Source: Bufo bufo (Eukaryota > Chordata > Amphibia > Anura > Bufonidae). Taken from it: DNA of 64,000 nt. Shown piece after piece: positions 22,673 through 33,699 of this stretch. The notes below the pieces were generated by a model. That model saw only the letters and a program-made list of their open reading frames with translations, made no database searches and was not told where the DNA came from. The position numbers and the translations under genes are program-made. The stretch is from NCBI RefSeq assembly GCF_905171765.1, contig NC_053397.1, positions 1,361,953 to 1,425,952 on the forward strand, written 5' to 3'. The stretch's first letter is position 1. The number at the start of each line of letters is the position of its first letter.

Positions 22673-24773
22673 CAGGGGTGCACAACCTGCGGCCCCCAGA
22701 GCCATGGTTTGCGGCCCCCGCCCTGCTGGGCAGACACACAGCAGATGGATCACAGGTTTTGCACTGTAGCAGGAGCAGAAAGGGTCCCCGACTATTAGTG
22801 AGAGCGGGGAAGCTGAGGAGAAGACAGAAGCGCTTTATTAGCTCTTCTGCCTTCTCCTCTGAGCGCTCTGCAGTGTGGACCCGGCGATCACGTGATCTCT
22901 GGGTGTCTCGGGAACAGAGGAGCGCTGCCCTGGTACAAAGCCCCCCCAGCGGGCTGGTTTCCCTGTAACTGCGGCTCCTTTGGATGCTCCAGTTACAGTG
23001 GAAATAGTACAAAAAAAGCCACTTATTGTCTCCCAAAGGTCTTTCAGTGACCTCTTGGGGACAAATTATGTGGTAAAAATATATTTTAAAAAATGATTTT
23101 AAAAGATTTGAAAACTAAATAAATTAAAAAATAAAATAAAATATAAAGGAAAAAGTGCTTAATAAAAGAGTGTTCACTGTCCCACCACAGTCTTTTTATG
23201 AAAAAGTGCAAAATTTAAAAAAGTGACAGTGTCCCTCAAGATCTTTTTATGACCTCTTGGGGGACATATTATGGAGCAGAAATATATTAAGTAAAAAAAA
23301 AATTCATACATAAAAGAAAAGACACCCAAACCAATCAAAACAGTCACCATTACCGCCCCATTCACGTGAAACTTTTCATATTATATAGCAAAATACACAA
23401 AATAGAGAACTAATTATAATCATTTATTTTGGTGTCAGTTTGCATATTTAAAGAATAAGGAGCTATAGTTTGAAAAAAATATATACTTTTTAAAAACTTT
23501 TGTATAGTTTCCCCCAAATAAAAATTGTTGCAAAAATTATCTTAGTAGTCCAACAAATATGATGGTCACAATCATTTGAACCACCGCGCGCTAAATCACA
23601 AAATAGTGTCTGGTCAATAAAGGGCTCCTGTCACCCCACTAAACTCTTTTTTTTTGTGTACTTATAATCCCTATCATGCGATATTGCTATACATTGTTAT
23701 TAATAATTTTCGTTCAGTAGATTTAGCAAAAAACTTACTTTTATTATATGCTAATTACCTTTCTACCAGCAAGTAGGGCGTCTATGTGCTGGTAGCAGCC
23801 GCAGAAAACCGCCCCCTCCTCTTGTTGATTGACAGGGCCAGCCGCGATCTCCTCCTCCGGGCCAGCCCTGTCAGCATTTCAAAAATCCCACGCCTGTGTT
23901 GATTTAGCGCAGGCGCTCTGAGATACAGTGGAGGCCTTTTCGGGACTGGTCATTCAAGCGTTAACCAATAGGCGCCTTCCCCACTAGCAAGGTAAAGTGG
24001 TTACTGCAGGACGCCTATAACCGGATTGGCAGGAGCTGGTGATAACCAGTGAGCTCCGTCCTCTGCGGTGAAGGAAACCGCTGATTTATAAATAGGAGGC
24101 CGGATGGAAGGAAATGTCCCCACTTTTCTGGTAAAAATGAGGCTTGGAGCATGGCCTCTGAAATAGAAAATTCATAATTACCTGCTCCACTCCGCTCTGG
24201 TCCTCTGCGCTGCCTCCATCTTCCGGTTCCTGTTCTGTTTACACCTGACCGTGCATAACCATGGTCACTTGCACGGCTCCAGGCAATGACTGGCTTCAGC
24301 AGGGACACGCTGCTTGTGGCCACATCACCGCCTAAGCCAGTCATTGTCTGGAGTGGTGGATGACCATGTCCATGCACTGCCAGGTGTAAACAGCGGAGGC
24401 AGTTCAGAGAGGCGGGGAGCAGGTAAGTATAACTCTTCGGTTTCAGGGGCTATGCTGCAGCACGATATTTGGGACAATTACTGGGAACAAGTCTTCATAG
24501 GAGCGCTTATATCTGGCCGGTATAATCGTGCAGCTGATCAGTCGATAAACAAGGAATTGCTCATTTGTCGGCTGATTTGAATATTTTATCAGGATGAAAG
24601 ATGTCCGATTATCTGCAGCACGACTGTGGCAGCGATCACTCCTCCCCAGTCACTTTGCACTGGCTTGTGTAATAGGCAGATGAGCGCCGATCAACATTTT
24701 TTTATTTGCGGCCCCTTGAAATAGAGCGATGTGACAATGCGGCCCCCAGACAAAAAAAGGTTGTGCACCCCTG
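22673..24773. mobile_element. hAT non-autonomous element, copy 1
   Basis: 2,101 bp. Ends are caggggtgcacaacctgcgg and its imperfect complement aaggttgtgcacccctg. An exact 8-bp duplication CTCTAGAA lies at 22665-22672 and 24774-24781, which is diagnostic of hAT. Inside are a GC-rich left part, an AT-rich centre with repeated gacctcttggggacat words and no transposase domain, so movement would have needed a partner enzyme. It is inserted precisely at the TCTAGA of a minisatellite unit. Copy 1 differs from copies 2 and 3 in the left part (near 22857 and 22945-22975). Confidence 0.88.
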
Positions 24774-25666
24774 CTCTAGAATGCCCTGAAGAGTCCTGAC
24801 CTTAACCCTATGGAGATGCTCCTCTAGAATGTCCTGAAGAGTCCTGACCTTAACCCTATGGAGATGCTCCTCTAGAATGCCCTGAAGAGTCCTGACCTTA
24901 ACCCTATGGAGATGCTCTAGAATGCCCTGAAGAGTCCTGACCTTAACCCTATGGAGATGCTCCTCTAGAATGTCCTGAAGAGTCCTGACCTTAACCCTAT
25001 GGAGATGCTCCTCTAGAATGCCCTGAAGAGTCCAGACCTTAACCCTATGGAGATGCTCTAGAATGCCCTGAAGAGTCCTGACCTTAACCCTATGGAGATG
25101 CTCCTCTAGAATGTCCTGAAGAGTCCTGACCTTAACCCTATGGAGATGCTCCTCTAGAATGCCCTGAAGAGTCCAGACCTTAACCCTATGGAGATGCTCT
25201 AGAATGCCCTGAAGAGTCCTGACCTTAACCCTATGGAGATGCTCCTCTAGAATGCCCTGAAGAGTCCTGACCTTAACCCTATGGAGATGCTCCTCTAGAA
25301 TGCCCTGAAGAGTCCTGACCTTAACCCTATGGAGATGCTCTAGAATGCCCTGAAGAGTCCTGACCTTAACCCTATGGAGATGCTCCTCTAGAATGTCCTG
25401 AAGAGTCCTGACCTTAACCCTATGGAGATGCTCCTCTAGAATGCCCTGAAGAGTCCTGACCTTAACCCTATGGAGATGCTCTAGAATGCCCTGAAGAGTC
25501 CTGACCTTAACCCTATGGAGATGCTCTAGAATGCCCTGAAGAGTCCTGACCTTAACCCTATGGAGATGCTCTAGAATGCCCTGAAGAGTCCTGACCTTAA
25601 CCCTATGGAGATGCTCTAGAATGCCCTGAAGAGTCCTGACCTTAACCCTATGGAGATGCTCTAGAA

Positions 25667-27769
25667 CAGGGGTGCACAACCTGCGGCCCCCAGAGCCATG
25701 GTTTGCGGCCCCCGCCCTGCTGGGCAGACACACAGCAGATGGATCACAGGTTTTGCACTGTAGCAGGAGCAGAAAGGGTCCCCGACTATTAGTGAGAGCG
25801 GGGAAGCTGAGGAGAAGACAGAAGCGCTTTATTAGCTCTTCTGCCTTCTCCTCTATGAGCGCTCTGCAGTGTGGACCCGGCGATCACGTGATCTCTGGGT
25901 GTCTCGGGAACAGAGGAGCGCTGCCCTGGTACAAAGCCCCCCCAGCAGGCTTGTTACCCTCTAACTGGGGCTCCTTTGGATGCTCCAGTTACAGTGGAAA
26001 TAGTACAAAAAAAGCCACTTATTGTCTCCCAAAGGTCTTTCAGTGACCTCTTGGGGACAAATTATGTGGTAAAAATATATTTTAAAAAATGATTTTAAAA
26101 GATTTGAAAACTAAATAAATTAAAAAATAAAATAAAATATAAAGGAAAAAGTGCTTAATAAAAGAGTGTTCACTGTCCCACCACAGTCTTTTTATGAAAA
26201 AGTGCAAAATTTAAAAAAGTGACAGTGTCCCTCAAGATCTTTTTATGACCTCTTGGGGGACATATTATGGAGCAGAAATATATTAAGTAAAAAAAAAATT
26301 CATACATAAAAGAAAAGACACCCAAACCAATCAAAACAGTCACCATTACCGCCCCATTCACGTGAAACTTTTCATATTATATAGCAAAATACACAAAATA
26401 GAGAACTAATTATAATCATTTATTTTGGTGTCAGTTTGCATATTTAAAGAATAAGGAGCTATAGTTTGAAAAAAATATATACTTTTTAAAAACTTTTGTA
26501 TAGTTTCCCCCAAATAAAAATTGTTGCAAAAATTATCTTAGTAGTCCAACAAATATGATGGTCACAATCATTTGAACCACCGCGCGCTAAATCACAAAAT
26601 AGTGTCTGGACAATAAAGGGCTCCTGTCACCCCACTAAACTCTTTTTTTTTGTGTACTTATAATCCCTATCATGCGATATTGCTATACATTGTTATTAAT
26701 AATTTTCGTTCAGTAGATTTAGCAAAAAACTTACTTTTATTATATGCTAATTACCTTTCTACCAGCAAGTAGGGCGTCTATGTGCTGGTAGCAGCCGCAG
26801 AAAACCGCCCCCTCCTCTTGTTGATTGACAGGGCCAGCCGCGATCTCCTCCTCCGGGCCAGCCCTGTCAGCATTTCAAAAATCCCACGCCTGTGTTGATT
26901 TAGCGCAGGCGCTCTGAGATACAGTGGAGGCCTTTTCGGGACTGGTCATTCAAGCGTTAACCAATAGGCGCCTTCCCCACTAGCAAGGTAAAGTGGTTAC
27001 TGCAGGACGCCTATAACCGGATTGGCAGGAGCTGGTGATACCCAGTGAGCTCCGTCCTCTGCAGTGAAGGAAACCGCTGATTTATAAATAGGAGGCCGGA
27101 TGGAAGGAAATGTCCCCACTTTTCTGGTAAAAATGAGGCTTGGAGCATGGCCTCTGAAATAGAAAATTCATAATTACCTGCTCCACTCCGCTCTGGTCCT
27201 CTGCGCTGCCTCCATCTTCCGGTTCCTGTTCTGTTTACACCTGACCGTGCATAACCATGGTCACTTGCACGGCTCCAGTCAATGACTGGCTTCAGCAGGG
27301 ACACGCTGCTTGTGGCCACATCACCGCCTAAGCCAGTCATTGTCTGGAGTGGTGTATGACCATGTCCATGCACTGCCAGGTGTAAACAGCGGAGGCAGTT
27401 CAGAGAGGCGGGGAGCAGGTAAGTATAACTCTTCGGTTTCAGGGGCTATGCTGCAGCACGATATTTGGGACAATTACTGGGAACAAGTCTTCATAGGAGC
27501 GCTTATATCTGGCCGGTATAATCGTGCAGCTGATCAGTCGATAAACAAGGAATTGCTCATTTGTCGGCTGATTTGAATATTTTATCAGGATGAAAGATGT
27601 CCGATTATCTGCAGCACGACTGTGGCAGCGATCACTCCTCCCCAGTCACTTTGCACTGGCTTGTGTAATAGGCAGATGAGCGCCGATCAACATTTTTTTA
27701 TTTGCGGCCCCTTGAAATAGAGCGATGTGACAATGCGGCCCCCAGACAAAAAAAGGTTGTGCACCCCTG
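25667..27769. mobile_element. hAT non-autonomous element, copy 2 (hybrid)
   Basis: 2,103 bp, same ends and same CTCTAGAA flanks (25659-25666, 27770-27777). Its left part (to about 25.97 kb) matches copy 3, and from about 26.23 kb rightward it matches copy 1. Examples are ccctcaagatc at about 26230 and the undeleted gacagggccagccgcgatc at about 26827. This is a recombinant formed by unequal exchange rather than a fresh insertion. Confidence 0.88.
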
Positions 27770-28662
27770 CTCTAGAATGCCCTGAAGAGTCCTGACCTTA
27801 ACCCTATGGAGATGCTCCTCTAGAATGTCCTGAAGAGTCCTGACCTTAACCCTATGGAGATGCTCCTCTAGAATGCCCTGAAGAGTCCTGACCTTAACCC
27901 TATGGAGATGCTCTAGAATGCCCTGAAGAGTCCTGACCTTAACCCTATGGAGATGCTCCTCTAGAATGTCCTGAAGAGTCCTGACCTTAACCCTATGGAG
28001 ATGCTCCTCTAGAATGCCCTGAAGAGTCCAGACCTTAACCCTATGGAGATGCTCTAGAATGCCCTGAAGAGTCCTGACCTTAACCCTATGGAGATGCTCC
28101 TCTAGAATGTCCTGAAGAGTCCTGACCTTAACCCTATGGAGATGCTCCTCTAGAATGCCCTGAAGAGTCCAGACCTTAACCCTATGGAGATGCTCTAGAA
28201 TGCCCTGAAGAGTCCTGACCTTAACCCTATGGAGATGCTCCTCTAGAATGTCCTGAAGAGTCCTGACCTTAACCCTATGGAGATGCTCCTCTAGAATGCC
28301 CTGAAGAGTCCTGACCTTAACCCTATGGAGATGCTCTAGAATGCCCTGAAGAGTCCTGACCTTAACCCTATGGAGATGCTCCTCTAGAATGTCCTGAAGA
28401 GTCCTGACCTTAACCCTATGGAGATGCTCCTCTAGAATGCCCTGAAGAGTCCTGACCTTAACCCTATGGAGATGCTCTAGAATGCCCTGAAGAGTCCTGA
28501 CCTTAACCCTATGGAGATGCTCTAGAATGCCCTGAAGAGTCCTGACCTTAACCCTATGGAGATGCTCTAGAATGCCCTGAAGAGTCCTGACCTTAACCCT
28601 ATGGAGATGCTCTAGAATGCCCTGAAGAGTCCTGACCTTAACCCTATGGAGATGCTCTAGAA

Positions 28663-30769
28663 CAGGGGTGCACAACCTGCGGCCCCCAGAGCCATGGTTT
28701 GCGGCCCCCGCCCTGCTGGGCAGACACACAGCAGATGGATCACAGGTTTTGCACTGTAGCAGGAGCAGAAAGGGTCCCCGACTATTAGTGAGAGCGGGGA
28801 AGCTGAGGAGAAGACAGAAGCGCTTTATTAGCTCTTCTGCCTTCTCCTCTATGAGCGCTCTGCAGTGTGGACCCGGCGATCACGTGATCTCTAGGTGTCT
28901 CGGGAACAGAGGAGCGCTGCCCTGGTACAAAGCCCCCCCAGCAGGCTTGTTACCCTCTAACTGGGGCTCCTTTGGATGCTCCAGTTACAGTGGAAATAGT
29001 ACAAAAAAAGCCACTTATTGTCTCCCAAAGGTCTTTCAGTGACCTCTTGGGGACAAATTATGTGGTAAAAATATATTTTAAAAAATGATTTTAAAAGATT
29101 TGAAAACTAAATAAATTAAAAAATAAAATAAAATATAAAGGAAAAAGTGCTTAATAAAAGAGTGTTCACTGTCCCACCACAGTCTTTTTATGAAAAAGTG
29201 CAAAATTTAAAAAAGTGACAGTGTCCCCCAAGATCTTTTTATGACCTCTTGGGGGACATATTATGGAGCAGAAATATATTAAGTAAAAAAAAAATTCATA
29301 CATAAAAGAAAAGACACCCAAACCAATCAAAACAGTCACCATTACCGCCCCATTCACGTGAAACTTTTCATATTATATAGCAAAATACACAAAATAGAGA
29401 ACTAATTATAATCATTTATTTTGGTGTCAGTTTGCATATTTAAAGAATAAGGAGCTATAGTTTGAAAAAAATATATACTTTTTAAAAACTTTTGTATAGT
29501 TTCCCCCAAATAAAAATTGTTGCAAAAATTATCTTAGTAGTCCAACAAATATGATGGTCACAATCATTTGAACCACCGCGCGCTAAATCACAAAATAGTG
29601 TCTGGTCAATAAAGGGCTCCTGTCACCCCACTAAACTCTTTTTTTTTGTGTACTTATAATCCCTATCATGCGATATTGCTATACATTGTTATTAATAATT
29701 TTCGTTCAGTAGATTTAGCAAAAAACTTACTTTTATTATATGCTAATTACCTTTCTACCAGCAAGTAGGGCGTCTACGTGCTGGTAGCAGCCGCAGAAAA
29801 CCGCCCCCTCCTCTTGTTGATTGACCGCGATCTCCTCCTCCGGGCCAGCCCTGTCAGCATTTCAAAAATCGCGCGCCTGTGTTGATTCAGCGCAGGCGCT
29901 CTGAGATACAGTGGAGGCCTTTTCGGGCCTGGTCATTCAAGCGTTAACCAATAGGCGCCTTCCCCACTAGCAAGGTAATGTGCTTACTGGTTACTGCAGG
30001 ACGCCTATAACCGGATTGGCAGGAGCTGGTGATAACCAGTGAGCTCCGTCCTCTGCGGTGAAGGAAACCGCTGATTTATAAATAGGAGGCCGGATGGAAG
30101 GAAATGTCCCCACTTTTCTGGTAAAAATGAGGCCTGGAGCATGGCCTCTGAAATAGAAGATTCATAATTACCTGCTCCACTCCGCTCCTCTGCGCTGCCC
30201 CCGCTGCCTCCATCTTCCGGTTCCTGCTCTGTTTACACCTGACAGTGCATAGCCATGGTCACTTGCACAGCTCCAGTCAATGACTGGCTTCAGCAGGGAC
30301 ACGCTGCTTGTGGCCACATCACCGCCTAAGCCAGTCATTGTCTGGAGTGGTGGATGACCATGTCCATGCACTGCCAGGTGTAAACAGCGGAGGCAGTTCA
30401 GAGAGGCGGGGAGCAGGTAAGTATAACTCTTCGGTTTCAGGGGCTATGCTGCAGCACGATATTTGGGACAATTACTGGGAACAAGTCTTCATAGGAGCGC
30501 TTATATCTGGCCGGTATAATCGTGCAGCTGATCAGTCGATAAACAAGGAATTGCTCATTTGTCGGCTGATTTGAATATTTTATCAGGATGAAAGATGTCC
30601 GATTATCTGCAGCACGACTGTGGCAGCGATCACTCCTCCCCAGTCACTTTGCACTGGCTTGTGTAATAGGCAGATGAGCGCCGATCAACATTTTTTTTTA
30701 TTTGCGGCCCCTTGAAATAGAGCGATGTGACAATGCGGCCCCCAGACCAAAAAAGTTTGTGCACCCCTG
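28663..30769. mobile_element. hAT non-autonomous element, copy 3
   Basis: 2,107 bp with the same ends and CTCTAGAA flanks (28655-28662, 30770-30777). Its right part is the most diverged copy: a deletion at about 29823, aaatcgcgcgcctg near 29867, a duplication ggtaatgtgcttactggttactg near 29972, and other changes to about 30290. The offset from copy 2 is 2,996 bp and from copy 2 to copy 1 is 2,994 bp. Confidence 0.88.
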
Positions 30770-31188
30770 CTCTAGAATGCCCTGAAGAGTCCTGACCTTA
30801 ACCCTATGGAGATGCTCCTCTAGAATGTCCTGAAGAGTCCTGACCTTAACCCTATGGAGATGCTCCTCTAGAATGCCCTGAAGAGTCCTGACCTTAACCC
30901 TATGGAGATGCTCTAGAATGCCCTGAAGAGTCCTGACCTTAACCCTATGGAGATGCTCTAGAATGCCCTGAAGAGTCCTGACCTTAACCCTATGGAGATG
31001 CTCTAGAATGCCCTGAAGAGTCCTGACCTTAACCCTATGGAGATGCTCTAGAATGTCCTGAAGAGTCCTGATCTTAACCCTATGGAGATGCTCTAGAATG
31101 TCCTGAAGAGTCCTGACCTTAACCCTATGGAGATGCTCTAGAATGTCCTCAAGAGTCCTGACCTTAACCCTATGGAGATGCTCTAGAA

Positions 31189-31335
31189 CAGGGATGGCCA
31201 ACCTGTGGCTCTCCAGCTGTTGCAAAACTACAACTCCCAGCATGCCCAGACTGTCTACAACTATCAGCCTACAGCAGGGCATGGTGGGAATTGTAGTTTT
31301 ACAACAGCTGGAGAGTCACAGGTTGGCCAGCCCTG
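31189..31335. mobile_element. Short hAT MITE (147 bp) of a second family
   Basis: Near-perfect terminal inverted repeats: cagggatggccaacctgtgg on the left and cacaggttggccagccctg on the right. The stem continues inward through ctccagctgttg and actacaactccca. Flanks are an exact CTCTAGAA duplication (31181-31188 and 31336-31343). This family differs from the 2.1 kb elements but used the same 8-bp site in another minisatellite unit. Confidence 0.9.
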
Positions 31336-31450
31336 CTCTAGAATGCCCTGAAGAGTCCTGACCTTAACCCTATGGAGATGCTCCTCTAGAATGCCCTGAA
31401 GAGTCCTGACCTTAACCCTATGGAGATGCTCTAGAATGCCCTGATATGTG

Positions 31451-32050
31451 AACACAGAACAGGAGCAGATCTTTCCTTTTTATAGGCTCCAATCCTGGTT
31501 TTGGCTCATAATCACTGATGCAAATCGCTGACCGAACACGGACGTGTGACTGAGGCACAACCCTGTCGAGATGCTATGACATGACCTGAAGAGTCCTGTC
31601 CTGAAAAGGGTTCTCCGGGAATGACTTAAAATAGCCGCCACTTGCAGCGCAGCCTAGGGAAGTGAAGGGGCAAATACTTCACACTACACTGTTCTTCAGT
31701 AGATGATAATGATACGACTCTATGGTACGCCATCATGGCTGAGACAGGAAGACTCACGAATGCGTAGTTTATACAAGTACCAGAGCAAAGTGTGTGAGTC
31801 CTCACTGCCCCAGGCAGCTCTGCAAGTGAAGGCAACGGCACCACACATTGTGGTATAGTAGATTTATTGAGGATTTGACTTTGGTTCCACGGACATGGAT
31901 ATAAATGAAAGCCACACGAATCTGGAATTTACACACAATGTCTCGGGGACAATAGGATATCAAAGTTTTTTCATTTTTGTGGCTTCATTTTTCTTCCCTA
32001 TCCTCCTTGAGCCATAACTTTTTTAATTTTTTTTATATATATTTTTTCTT
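31451..32050. other. Transition region with Tc1-like remnant
   Basis: At 31558-31602 there is a single unamplified relative of the array-8 unit (ccctgtcgagatgctatgac, atgacctgaagagtcctgtc). It reads NPVEML, stop, HDLKS and is closer to an intact Tc1 transposase than any array unit. The rest (31603-32050) begins with aaaagggttctccgggaatg, a truncated MITE-like end, then AT-rich sequence ending in ccataacttttttaattttt. That last part looks like the left half of an older repeat split by the DIRS-like element. Confidence 0.5.
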
Positions 32051-32178
32051 GCTTGTATCATTGGGGGACACAGGACCGTGGGTGTAGCTGCTTGCTGCCA
32101 CTAGGAGGCGACACTAGGCTAAAAAGTGATAACTCCTCCCCTGCGGCTATACCCCCTCCAGCCTGGAGAGAGCACATC
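32051..32178. repeat. Left inverted terminal repeat of DIRS-like element
   Basis: Runs from gcttgtatcattgggggaca to ggagagagcacatcag; complementary over nearly its full length to 37015-37146. Confidence 0.85.
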
Positions 32179-33699
32179 AGTGTCGTAGGAGGCAGACCTC
32201 CCTGCTTAGCAGGGCGGCTCTTTTTTGATTTTATTCATTTTGTTATTTTTCACAGATTTTATGGATGGGGCACAGGAATGCTTGCGTCTCTGTCTCCCTG
32301 GGAGGCTGGCCGGTGTTGCTTGTTCCACCGCCCTGCCTCCCCCAAGAAGACAAAGCGGACCAGGGCAGCCTCGCTCCCCTGCTTCCCGCCAGCAAGAGGG
32401 CCACCTCCTCTCCAGCCCTTCTCTGCCTGGACCCCTGTCGCCTGGTGCCAGCGGTCGTGGGGTGGCCCTGCTGGTACAAGACTAAGGGTGAAGACAGGTG
32501 AGTATTACTGTACCTCTCTGTCCCCCTCACACCATGACCCTTTCTTAAGGAGGCTGCGAGTCCTCCACCAGTTGCCGCATATCGCCTCACAAATCAGACA
32601 ATGAAGGGGTTAGTCCCAAACATGACGGCGGCAATTTAGATCCTTTCTCCCCACCCCTCCGATCTAATATCGAGCAGGGGACATTTAGAAACTACCGCTT
32701 ACTGCGCTCAGTTCCGTGCCACCCTTTTCTCAGACCGACCGGGCGGGCTCCCCGGTCGGCCAAGCACCGCACCTTTAGTCAGGTATACAACTTGGGCGCC
32801 TGTTAGTACCGTTCTGGGTACCTCCATTTTCCGGCGGCGGAGTGGAGATCCCAGTCGGCCGGGCGCCACAAATCTAGGCCTCGGCTTCGTTCGGGCCTAC
32901 CGCATTTCTTCCCGGCCGCGCTGTTTTTCTCCCGGCCCACGGGGTGGGCTTCCGCGGCCAGTGGGCACAGGCAGCCTCATTCATTGCACCGATCCAGGTA
33001 CCGCTGTGTTGGGCTGGCGGTGAGTTCCGGTCGGCCTGCATGAAAACTTCAGTTCCCGGCTTTGCGGCCTTCTAGGCCGCAACTTCCACCCTCAGGTATG
33101 GGGGGGCGGGCTCATCTTCTGGCGCGAATTCTCCCCGGGAGCCAGCTGGCTCCGCCCCGGTCCTTGGACAGTTAACCCTTCCTACCCAGCCACATCTTTG
33201 AGGCCGATGACCAGATTACCCTTACCCTGGGTTTCTATCTGCAGGCACAATGTGCCTTAATATTGCAGTATGCAGCCTTTCCTGCCCCTTGTCCATTGGA
33301 GGTTAGGTCCTCATCCCAAAAAATAAAAAATGTTTAACAAAATTTTTATAAAAAAGTGCGCCCATACAGGTCCCGCCCTCCTCACAGAGCTCTGCCCAGG
33401 GCCTGTACCCGAACCCGATCAGTGGAGGATTCCTAACAGTTTCCAATCCACCCTCCGGGGCCGTTTGGTTGATAATGCTCCAACTGCGAAAAATCCAAGT
33501 GCATTTGGATTCCATTTCACCCCCGGGGTAGTTTGGTCGTTATATCAATACCGGTGCGGCCTGCAACAGCCATGGGCTAGAGGCTGAGAGGTGGAACTGC
33601 GCACGAGCGGGCCAGAGCAGGTCGTATTTCCTCCTGGCTCACCTTCGCACTCCCACCCTTCCTCCCTAGGATCACGCTAAAAAAAACCTGGAGGGGTTA

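Larger units (their letters stand above)
21848..31450. repeat. 45/48-bp minisatellite derived from a Tc1-like transposase segment (array 8, with nested insertions)
   Basis: Units of 45 bp (gaatgccctgaagagtcctg, accttaaccctatggagatg, ctcta) or 48 bp with an extra ctc. In one plus-strand frame a unit reads LKSPDLNPMEML, stop, NA: the catalytic third-acid block of Tc1/mariner transposases (SPDLNPIEMLW) with the Trp codon turned into TAG. Array segments are 21848-21893, 22196-22672, 24774-25666, 27770-28662, 30770-31188 and 31336-31450. They are separated by a Harbinger-like MITE, three hAT elements and one hAT MITE. The long minus-strand frames (up to 343 codons, repeating HLHRVKVRTLQGILE) arise because 45 and 48 are multiples of three. 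Confidence 0.9.

Noticed and set aside
22131..28729. Minus-strand open frames of 301-343 codons repeating HLHRVKVRTLQGILE
   Set aside because: They are the antisense readout of a 45/48-bp minisatellite with unit lengths divisible by three. They cross transposon borders and have no domain or splice context.
22673..30769. Three independent hAT insertions
   Set aside because: Near-identical 893-bp segments between copies and the hybrid nature of copy 2 fit duplication of one unit much better.
21848..31450. Telomere-like word (TAACCCTA) in every array-8 unit
   Set aside because: Only one such word per 45 bp and it coincides with the codons for LNPM of the transposase; no tandem TTAGGG run is present.
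32053..32604. 183-codon plus-strand frame at the left end of the DIRS-like element
   Set aside because: Its first 40 codons are the terminal inverted repeat, which is also read at 36685-37143 on the other strand. No gag motif is recognisable.
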